Under the pieces are notes generated by a model, which did no database searches, had not been told where the DNA came from, and saw only the letters and a list, made by a program, of their open reading frames with translations. The translations under genes and the position numbers were made by a program. DNA of 12,436 nucleotides from assembly GCA_003447595.1 (NCBI GenBank), contig DLYT01000030.1:1223-13658 (forward strand), written 5' to 3'. Of this stretch, positions 1 through 5,925 are shown piece by piece. Source of the stretch: Porphyromonadaceae bacterium (lineage in GTDB: Bacteria > Bacteroidota > Bacteroidia > Bacteroidales > CAMTPD01). Numbering within the stretch: the stretch's first letter is position 1; every line of letters begins with the position of its first letter.

Positions 1-567
1 GGTGCATTCAAGGACTTTAATCTAACTCAGGAAAAAAAGGTGTTGGTTTTTGGCGCAGGTCCGGTGGGCTTAAGTTTTATAAAATTAGGACGTCTATTTG
101 GTTTGAAGCAAATAGATGCCGTCGATGTCAGCATCGATAAATTAAGGTTGGCTAAAGAGATGGGAGCAGATCATTGCTTTGAATCGAATAGCGTTACAAG
201 TGAAGAGTTTTTGAAAGAGCATAGAGCCTCGTATGATACGGTTATAGATGCGGTAGGATTAGAGAGTATAGTGAATTCTGCATTGGCTTTGGTAAAAATG
301 GGAGGTGATGTTTGTGTGTATGGTGTGATAACGGGTACTCCAACTTTATATCTTGAAAAGGCTCCGTATAATTTTAATTTACGTGTTCATAGGTGGCCTA
401 CAAGAAGTGAAGAGAAAGCGGCAATGAAACCGTTGACCGAATGGATCGAAGCAGGTACATTATGTGCTTCAGATTTTATATCACATCGATATAAGATTGA
501 TCAAATAGAGGATGCGTTTGCGGCGATAAAACGAGGTGAAGTAATAAAAACAGTAATGACCTTTTGA
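1..567 (+). CDS. Zinc-type medium-chain alcohol/polyol dehydrogenase, C-terminal part (5' end outside window)
   Basis: The reading frame is open from base 1, so the start codon and the N-terminal GroES-like, zinc-binding catalytic domain (roughly 150 residues in this family) lie upstream of the window. The GTG at 40 is an internal valine codon, not a start. The visible 188 residues are the Rossmann NAD(P)-binding domain: VLVFGAGPVG at about residues 14-23 is the glycine-rich dinucleotide loop, followed by an acidic VDVS strand end that would suit NAD(H). YDTVIDAVGLE and MGGDVCVYGVI are typical medium-chain dehydrogenase strands. The C-terminus (ISHRYKIDQIEDAFAAIKRGEVIKTVMTF) matches the usual family ending. 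Members include sorbitol, threonine and other alcohol dehydrogenases, and the substrate cannot be assigned without the N-terminal half. It lies 24 bases upstream of deoC on the same strand, so co-transcription is likely. Confidence 0.88.
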   Translation, partial: GAFKDFNLTQEKKVLVFGAGPVGLSFIKLGRLFGLKQIDAVDVSIDKLRLAKEMGADHCFESNSVTSEEFLKEHRASYDTVIDAVGLESIVNSALALVKMGGDVCVYGVITGTPTLYLEKAPYNFNLRVHRWPTRSEEKAAMKPLTEWIEAGTLCASDFISHRYKIDQIEDAFAAIKRGEVIKTVMTF

Positions 568-591
568 GGTATATAGTAAGAAAAACAGATT

Positions 592-1290
592 ATGGAAGAG
601 TTAATAAAAAGTTTGAAGGTTGAAGAGTTGGCTGCAATGATTGATCATACGTATCTGAAACCTTATGGAGATAAAAGTAATATGGAGAAGTTGTGCGATG
701 AAGCAATGCAGTATGGTTTTGCAATGGTTGCGATCAATCCGGCAGAGGTAGAGACTTGTGCTGCGTTACTTAAAGATTCGAAAGTGCGAGTGGGTGCAGC
801 GATAGGTTTTCCATTGGGACAAAATACGCGTGAAACGAAATATTTTGAAACTGTAGATGCCATCAAAAAAGGTGCCACTGAAATAGATACGGTGATTAAT
901 ATCCGAGAATTGCAAAAAGGAAATGTACAACTGGTAAAAGGAGAGATAGAAGACCTTGCTCAACTTTGTCGTGAAACTGGAGTGATCAGCAAAGTTATTT
1001 TGGAAACTTGTTATTTGTCTGAGGAAGAAAAATATATAGTTTGTGAATTAGCAGTTGCTGCGGGAGTTGATTTCGTAAAGACATCTACAGGCTTTGGTAC
1101 TGCAGGAGCAACCGTTGAAGATGTAAAACTAATGCGTGGTGTAGTAGGACCAGAGATGGGGGTTAAAGCTGCAGGTGGTATACGTGATATCAACTATACA
1201 TTACAACTTATCAAAAGCGGAGCAACGCGTATAGGTACATCTAATGGTATCGCTATTGTTGAAGCATTCAAGTTATTAAAGAATCAATAA
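592..1290 (+). CDS. deoC: Deoxyribose-phosphate aldolase (DERA)
   Basis: This enzyme cleaves 2-deoxy-D-ribose 5-phosphate to glyceraldehyde 3-phosphate and acetaldehyde, in cytoplasmic deoxyribonucleoside catabolism. The 232-residue protein is a full-length class I TIM-barrel aldolase. Visible family motifs are MIDHTYLKP (residues 16-24), EIDTVIN (97-103, D99 as the acid/base aspartate), ISKVILET (132-139), FVKTSTGF (161-168, Schiff-base lysine K163) and KAAGGIRD (192-199, the second active-site lysine K192). All catalytic residues are present. The ATG at 592 lies just before the conserved N-terminus and gives the usual length; no clear Shine-Dalgarno sequence precedes it, as is common in Bacteroidetes. 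It follows a partial dehydrogenase and precedes a secreted propeller protein. None of the usual partners deoA, deoB or deoD is in view. Confidence 0.96.
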   Translation: MEELIKSLKVEELAAMIDHTYLKPYGDKSNMEKLCDEAMQYGFAMVAINPAEVETCAALLKDSKVRVGAAIGFPLGQNTRETKYFETVDAIKKGATEIDTVINIRELQKGNVQLVKGEIEDLAQLCRETGVISKVILETCYLSEEEKYIVCELAVAAGVDFVKTSTGFGTAGATVEDVKLMRGVVGPEMGVKAAGGIRDINYTLQLIKSGATRIGTSNGIAIVEAFKLLKNQ

Positions 1291-1297
1291 AGAGAGA

Positions 1298-1329
1298 AAG
1301 GTGTATCTGTGTTTGCTCAGATATACCTT
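1298..1329 (+). promoter_or_regulatory. Stable intergenic hairpin between deoC and the propeller gene
   Basis: A 12-bp stem is visible: AAGGTGTATCTG (1298-1309) pairs with CAGATATACCTT (1318-1329), with one G-U pair and an 8-base loop. It starts 7 bases after the deoC stop codon and ends 13 bases before the ATG of the next gene. It is followed by AAAAGAAAT rather than a T-run, so it is not a classical intrinsic terminator on this strand. It could protect the deoC mRNA 3' end, act as a partial transcription stop, or control translation of the downstream gene. The structure is seen directly; the role is inferred. Confidence 0.6.
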
Positions 1330-1342
1330 AAAAGAAATACTT

Positions 1343-2233
1343 ATGAAGAAGCTTTTTATATACTACCTGTTTCTTTTTGTGCTTCCTGTTTTAGTAAGAG
1401 CTCAGTCTGTAGATTACTCTTCCGGTCTTTATGTTACCGATTACTCGGGTAATAAAGTGTTGAAGTTAACGAATGGAGTCGTTGTGTGGGAGCATGAGGC
1501 TCCGATGTCAAATGATTTATGGGTGCTTGAAAATGGAAATGTGTTGTTTGTTACGGGACACGGAGTTTTAGAACTCACATCAGACAAGGATACAGTCTTT
1601 AATTACCAATCAGAAAGCTTGATATTTGCTTGTCAACGATTGAAGAATGGAGATACTTTTGTCGCTGAATGTAATAATGGGAAATTGCTCGAAGTTAGAC
1701 CTGACGGTTCGATTCGAAAGGATGTCTCTTTATTGCAAGAAGGTACACGCGCCTCGGATGGTTATATGCGTAATGCACGTAGATTGGATAATGGAAATTA
1801 TCTCGTGGCTCATTACGGAGAGAAGCGTGTTTGTGAGTATAATGCGAAAGGTAAATGTGTTTGGCAAAAGGATGTCCCGGGAGGACCACATTCAGTTATT
1901 CGTTTGCCTAATGGTAATACGTTAATAGCGGTAACTGATATGACAGGTAATCCTGGAATATGGGAAGTGAATCAGAAAGGAAGTTTAGTTTGGTCTTTTG
2001 ATAACAATGATGTTGAAGGAGATCCTCTTAAATTCATAGGGGGGATGCAATACCTTCCTTCTGGGCATATTCTGTTCGCAAATTGGACAGGGCATGGGGA
2101 TGTAAAGGATAAAAAGCATGTTTTATTAGTAGATCGAAATAAAAAATTAAAGGTTATACTTGATAATACAGATATTCTTAAAACTGTATCCTCTGTTTTT
2201 TTGTTTCAAAATGGTAATAAAGCGTTTCATTGA
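1343..2233 (+). CDS. Secreted beta-propeller repeat protein, PQQ/NHL-like
   Basis: A 296-residue protein with a clear Sec signal peptide: MKK, then a hydrophobic stretch to about residue 18, then a likely cleavage after VRA (residue 20). It therefore works outside the cytoplasm. The mature part shows six spaced motifs of the form L-x-N-G-N-x-L, at about residues 62, 100, 148, 188, 238 and 288, plus recurring W-x-x-x/E-x-x-x-G strands (VVVWEHEAP, CVWQKDVPG, LVWSFDN). These are typical of propeller blades such as PQQ-like or NHL-like proteins. No catalytic residues are recognised, so the function is unknown; ligand or sugar binding is possible. The ATG at 1343 is chosen because it begins the signal peptide. 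An upstream in-frame GTG at 1301 would add 14 residues and lies inside the hairpin. The protein stops only four residues after the sixth motif, so the last blade looks short. It is probably the last gene of the deoC unit. Confidence 0.8.
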   Translation: MKKLFIYYLFLFVLPVLVRAQSVDYSSGLYVTDYSGNKVLKLTNGVVVWEHEAPMSNDLWVLENGNVLFVTGHGVLELTSDKDTVFNYQSESLIFACQRLKNGDTFVAECNNGKLLEVRPDGSIRKDVSLLQEGTRASDGYMRNARRLDNGNYLVAHYGEKRVCEYNAKGKCVWQKDVPGGPHSVIRLPNGNTLIAVTDMTGNPGIWEVNQKGSLVWSFDNNDVEGDPLKFIGGMQYLPSGHILFANWTGHGDVKDKKHVLLVDRNKKLKVILDNTDILKTVSSVFLFQNGNKAFH

Positions 2234-2262
2234 TTTTCATGGATATTTGATTAGTTAGTCGG

Positions 2263-2298
2263 GAGTCGGTCTGCGGGTTGCAGATCGACTCTTTTTTT
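2263..2298 (+). terminator. Rho-independent terminator of the deoC unit
   Basis: GAGTCGGTCTGC (2263-2274) pairs with GCAGATCGACTC (2280-2291), a 12-bp stem with one G-U pair, a GGGTT loop and seven T residues at 2292-2298. It lies 30 bases after the propeller gene stop. It separates the first unit from the operon starting at 2406, so that operon should have its own promoter. Confidence 0.92.
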
Positions 2299-2405
2299 AG
2301 ATAACTTCATTCAAATCATACATAAAACGAATATTTTGTGAAACATATGTTCAGAATTACTGTTGTTTATATACTGTGGTTTTTTTAAGCTTATTTATTA
2401 GAGCA

Positions 2406-3128
2406 ATGAAGTTAAAACACTGTTTAAATCTGGATATACTCCAGCAGCCGGATGATACTACATGTGGACCAACAAGTTTGCATGCTGTGTATGCATATCA
2501 TAAACATGATTTGCCTTTGCAGGACGTTATTGATTCGGTGAATGCTCTCGATGAAGGGGGGACCTTTGGCGTAATGCTGGGGTTGGATGCGTTAAAACGT
2601 GGTTTTGATGCTACGCTTTATTCATTTAATATGAAGCTGTTTGATCCATCATGGAGTGAACTCTCGCCCGAAGAACTATTCAATAAACTTGAGCAACAAA
2701 AGAAATATAAGAAAGGAAAGCGTTTTGATATTGCGACAAAAGCGTATCAGGAGTTTCTTAAGCTTGGTGGGAAAGTTGTCTTAAATGAAGTGTTAACACC
2801 TAAGCTTTTATCTGGCTTCTTTGCGAAAGATTTACCAGTTTTGACAGGGCTCAGTGCTACTTATTTGTATCAGACTAAAAGAGAATTTACAGGAAAAAAC
2901 AATCAATCGGTTTATGATGATATGAAAGGTGAACCAATGGGACATTTTGTTGTTCTATGTGGAACTGATCATACAAAAGTATTTGTAGCCGATCCGTATG
3001 AAGAAAATCCAATATCAGAAACCAATTATTATGAAGTAGATATCTATCGGCTAATAAATGCAATCATGTTGGGTATTATTACCTATGATGCAGTATTGTT
3101 GATAGTGTCGCCAAAGAAAAAGGCATGA
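2406..3128 (+). CDS. C39-family papain-like cysteine peptidase (amidoligase operon, gene 1)
   Basis: A 240-residue protein of the Peptidase_C39-like group. The N-terminal motif LQQPDDTTCGPTSLHAVY holds the oxyanion glutamine (Q13 or Q14) and the nucleophile C20. GHFVVLCG supplies the histidine (H180) and VADPYE the aspartate (D196). The complete Cys-His-Asp set in the usual order predicts an active thiol peptidase or transpeptidase. There is no signal peptide, transporter domain or transmembrane segment, unlike the C39 domains of bacteriocin exporters, so it is probably cytoplasmic. The ATG at 2406 is preferred; an in-frame GTG at 2376 would add ten hydrophobic residues with no conserved feature. 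It is the first gene of a tight three-gene operon, and its stop overlaps the next start (ATGA). Its partners are two amide-bond-forming ligases, which suggests it trims or transfers their product or processes their substrate. Confidence 0.85.
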   Translation: MKLKHCLNLDILQQPDDTTCGPTSLHAVYAYHKHDLPLQDVIDSVNALDEGGTFGVMLGLDALKRGFDATLYSFNMKLFDPSWSELSPEELFNKLEQQKKYKKGKRFDIATKAYQEFLKLGGKVVLNEVLTPKLLSGFFAKDLPVLTGLSATYLYQTKREFTGKNNQSVYDDMKGEPMGHFVVLCGTDHTKVFVADPYEENPISETNYYEVDIYRLINAIMLGIITYDAVLLIVSPKKKA

Positions 3129-4585
3129 AAAAAGTTGTTGTTGTGAACAGTCCCTCTCAATGGGACTTAGATATCCCTGACTTGGAGGTTATTACTCCGG
3201 CAAAATATTTGAAGAACGATTGTTATGCAGATGTAAAGAACTTACGTGTGTTTAATTTGTGTCAAGATTATGCTTATCAAACAAAAGGATATTATGTATC
3301 TCTTTTGGCAGAAGCTAGAGGACATAAAGTAATTCCATCTGTAAAGCATTTATTGGACCTTAAAGTACAACCTGTGGTTAAGGTTGTATCAGAAGAGCTC
3401 GATGACGTTATTCAGCGAAGTTTGAAAAGAATCAAGTCGGATGAATTTATCTTGAGTGTGTATTTTGGAAAGAATCTAGCTTCACAATATAATACGTTAG
3501 CGCATGAATTTCATAAACTATTTCAAGCGCCATTGCTTCGTATTCGTTTTGTGCATGCAAATGGTAAATGGGAGGTAAATTCGATTAAAGCGATCTCTTT
3601 TAAAGAGATTCCAATGCATCATATGTCATACGTTTTTGAGTTTGCAAAAGAATACTTTACGCGCAAACGTTATGACGAAGCCAAACGTGGCAAATATACT
3701 TATGATCTTGCTATTCTTGTAGATCATAACGAAGCCGAACCTCCATCGAATAAAAAAGCACTACAAAAGTTTGCATCTGTAGCCGAGAAGATGGGGTGTT
3801 ATGTAGAGTTTATAACAAAGAATGATTATGGTAGGGTACGAGAATTTGATATGTTATTTATTCGTACTACTACAGGAGTTAATCACTATACCTATCGATT
3901 TGCACGTAGAGCACAATCAGAAGGTTTAGCCGTAATTGACTCTCCTGAATCAATATTGAAGTGTGCAAATAAAGTATACTTGGCAGAGTTGTTGAAAGCT
4001 GCAAAAGTACCTACTCCTAAGAGTATCATTGTTTCGAGTGTAAAGGACGAAAAGATTCCTGACTATATAGGTTTTCCTTGTGTCTTAAAATTACCGGATT
4101 CATCATTCTCTATGGGGGTGAAAAAAGCGAAGACTCCGGAAGAACTCAAAGAAAAGCTTGGTGTTATGCTCAAACAGTCGGATTTAGTTGTGGTGCAGGA
4201 GTTTGTTCCTACAGATTTTGACTGGCGTGTAGGTGTGCTTAATAATGAAGTTTTGTTTGTTTGTAAATACTTTATGGCCAAAGGTCACTGGCAGATTTAC
4301 AACTGGGGCACTAAACAGAAAGAAGACGTTTGTGGTGAATTTGAGAATGTGCCGATTGAGAATGTGCCTGATTGTGTGATTAAAACAGCACTGAAAGCGA
4401 CTAAATTGATCGGAGATGGTTTGTATGGTGTAGATATTAAAGAAATTGATGGAAAAGCGATTGTTATTGAAATCAATGATAATCCGAATATCGATGCCGG
4501 AATTGAAGATCAATTGGCAGAAGATATAATCTATAAAAAGTTGATTACACATTTAATTCATTCAGTTGACTTAAAACACATTTGA
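3125..4585 (+). CDS. RimK-like ATP-grasp amidoligase with N-terminal RLAN-type domain (operon gene 2)
   Basis: A 486-residue protein in two parts. Residues 1 to about 160, starting MKKVVVVNSPSQWDLDIP, resemble the extra N-terminal domain (RLAN type) found on a subset of RimK-like ligases. Residues from about 190 on are a RimK-like pre-ATP-grasp and ATP-grasp module. Visible ATP-grasp features are N282/K283 before the first helix, PCVLKLPDSSFSMGV (K322 and the glycine-containing loop), VVQEFV (Q358/E359), DWRVGV (R368), YGVDIKE (D437), and the metal-binding pair E449/N451 in VIEINDNPN. The catalytic set looks intact. Such enzymes activate a carboxylate as an acyl phosphate and join it to an amine, for example adding glutamate to a peptide or protein. 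The actual substrate is unknown. The start ATG overlaps the peptidase stop by 4 bp, implying translational coupling. It is cytoplasmic, with no signal or membrane segment. Confidence 0.88.
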   Translation: MKKVVVVNSPSQWDLDIPDLEVITPAKYLKNDCYADVKNLRVFNLCQDYAYQTKGYYVSLLAEARGHKVIPSVKHLLDLKVQPVVKVVSEELDDVIQRSLKRIKSDEFILSVYFGKNLASQYNTLAHEFHKLFQAPLLRIRFVHANGKWEVNSIKAISFKEIPMHHMSYVFEFAKEYFTRKRYDEAKRGKYTYDLAILVDHNEAEPPSNKKALQKFASVAEKMGCYVEFITKNDYGRVREFDMLFIRTTTGVNHYTYRFARRAQSEGLAVIDSPESILKCANKVYLAELLKAAKVPTPKSIIVSSVKDEKIPDYIGFPCVLKLPDSSFSMGVKKAKTPEELKEKLGVMLKQSDLVVVQEFVPTDFDWRVGVLNNEVLFVCKYFMAKGHWQIYNWGTKQKEDVCGEFENVPIENVPDCVIKTALKATKLIGDGLYGVDIKEIDGKAIVIEINDNPNIDAGIEDQLAEDIIYKKLITHLIHSVDLKHI

Positions 4586-4587
4586 TC

Positions 4588-5826
4588 ATGAAAGAAAGAC
4601 TACATCTATTTACTGCGATCGGTATTGAATTAGAGTATATGATCGTAGACAGAGATACCTTGAAAGTGAAGCCGATCTGCGATAAGTTGATCGAAAAGAT
4701 CTCTGGAGAAATCTCTGGAGATTATGAAAATGGAAAGATTGCATGGTCAAATGAGTTGGTTACACATGTGGTAGAGTTAAAAACGAATGGTCCCGCAAAA
4801 TCATTTGTAGGTCTATCGGATCACTTTTACAAGAATATCGAACAGATCAATGGGCTATTGGCTTCGTTCAATGCAATGCTTTTGCCAACAGGTGCGCATC
4901 CTCTTATGGACCCTCATACTGAGACTTCGATCTGGCCACACGAGTATAACGAAATCTATAGCTTGTATAATAAGATTTTCGATTGTAAAGGGCATGGCTG
5001 GTCCAACCTGCAAAGTATGCACATGAACTTGCCTTTTGCAGATGATGGCGAGTTTGCCGCATTGCATACCGCAATTCGTTTCTTGATGCCAATAATGCCT
5101 GCTCTTACAGCAAGTACTCCTATTCTAGATGGAGCTCCAACCGGGTTTATCGATTCGCGTCTTGAGACGTATCGACACAATCAGGAAAAGATTCCTTCAA
5201 TAGGTGGGCTTGTTATTCCGGAAGCAGTATTCTCAAAACAAGAATATTACGAAAAGATCTTTAATCCGATCATTCAGGATATAAAACCTTATGATACTGA
5301 AGGTATTTTAGAACATCATTTCTTGAATAGTCGTGGTGCAATTGCCCGCTTCGATAGAGGTGCAATTGAAATTCGTATCCTCGACTTGCAAGAAGCATCA
5401 AAAGTAGATTTAGCTATTGCTGAGTTTATATTCAGAGCGCTTGAACTATTGTCAAGTGGAGAGTGGATTTCGATCGTTCAACAGACTGCATTTAAAACAG
5501 AGGATTTGTCAAAAACATTCTTGAATGTTGTCAAAACCGGCGAGCAGTATATTCTTCTCGATAAGAATTACATTTCGGCTTTTGGTTTGTCTACAACGAA
5601 ACCCGTTACGCCAATAAATATATGGGAGGTAATACTTTCGAAAGTAGAAACAGAAATGCAGCATGAAAGTATCAAGTGCATTAAAACGATTTTGGAAGAA
5701 GGCTCGTTGAGTACGCGCATTTTAAAAGCACTGAATGGAGATTACTCGAAAGAGGCTATCAATGGTGTTTATGAGCAGTTGGCTGTATGCTTGAATACCA
5801 ATCAGCAATTTAAGGTCGCAAAATAA
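4588..5826 (+). CDS. GCS2-family carboxylate-amine ligase, glutamate-cysteine-ligase-like (operon gene 3)
   Basis: A 412-residue protein of the GCS2 family, part of the glutamine-synthetase-fold carboxylate-amine ligases that includes YbdK. Family motifs are visible in order: GIELEYMIVD (residues 12-21, metal-binding E14/E16), SNELVTHVVELKT (54-66), PTGAHP (100-105), QSMHMNLP (142-149, H145) and DRGAIEIRILD (256-266, E261/R263). Members use ATP to attach an amine such as cysteine to the carboxylate of glutamate or a related acid; the substrate here is not known. The ATG at 4588 begins 2 bases after the stop of the ATP-grasp gene; a TTG six bases earlier is in frame but less likely. It is the last gene of the operon and is followed by a strong terminator. 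A 12-bp tandem repeat near codons 38-45 encodes ISGE-ISGD. Confidence 0.87.
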   Translation: MKERLHLFTAIGIELEYMIVDRDTLKVKPICDKLIEKISGEISGDYENGKIAWSNELVTHVVELKTNGPAKSFVGLSDHFYKNIEQINGLLASFNAMLLPTGAHPLMDPHTETSIWPHEYNEIYSLYNKIFDCKGHGWSNLQSMHMNLPFADDGEFAALHTAIRFLMPIMPALTASTPILDGAPTGFIDSRLETYRHNQEKIPSIGGLVIPEAVFSKQEYYEKIFNPIIQDIKPYDTEGILEHHFLNSRGAIARFDRGAIEIRILDLQEASKVDLAIAEFIFRALELLSSGEWISIVQQTAFKTEDLSKTFLNVVKTGEQYILLDKNYISAFGLSTTKPVTPINIWEVILSKVETEMQHESIKCIKTILEEGSLSTRILKALNGDYSKEAINGVYEQLAVCLNTNQQFKVAK

Positions 5827-5844
5827 GAACTTACATATAAAAGG

Positions 5845-5889
5845 AAAACCTGTTTGAAATGAGTTTCACTCAATCAAACAGGTTTTTTT
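5845..5889. terminator. Two-way terminator between the amidoligase operon and glnN
   Basis: AAAACCTGTTTGA (5845-5857) pairs perfectly with TCAAACAGGTTTT (5874-5886). A smaller inner stem TGAGT/ACTCA lies at the tip. On the + strand the stem runs into T residues up to 5889. On the - strand it exits into a TTTTCCTTTT tract. It sits 19 bases after the GCS2-like stop and 37 bases beyond the end of the convergent glutamine synthetase gene, so it can serve both transcripts. Confidence 0.92.
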
Positions 5890-5925
5890 ATGAGGGTTAT
5901 AAAGCTCAATGAGCCTTATATGATA

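Noticed and set aside
1301..1342. GTG at 1301 as the start of the propeller gene
   Set aside because: It would put 14 residues ahead of a clean signal peptide and lies inside the hairpin stem; ATG 1343 is the better start.
2325..2340. ATATTTTG considered as a -7 promoter element for the amidoligase operon
   Set aside because: The first bases do not fit TAnnTTTG and no -33 element is at the right distance; the operon promoter remains unlocated.
2347..2388. Tiny frame for a 13-residue hydrophobic peptide (MFRITVVYILWFF) just upstream of the amidoligase operon, considered as a possible peptide substrate
   Set aside because: Too short to separate from chance, with no ribosome binding site or motif.
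4184..4552. 122-codon frame on the - strand inside the ATP-grasp gene
   Set aside because: It lies wholly opposite a well-supported gene whose conserved ATP-grasp motifs explain the sequence.
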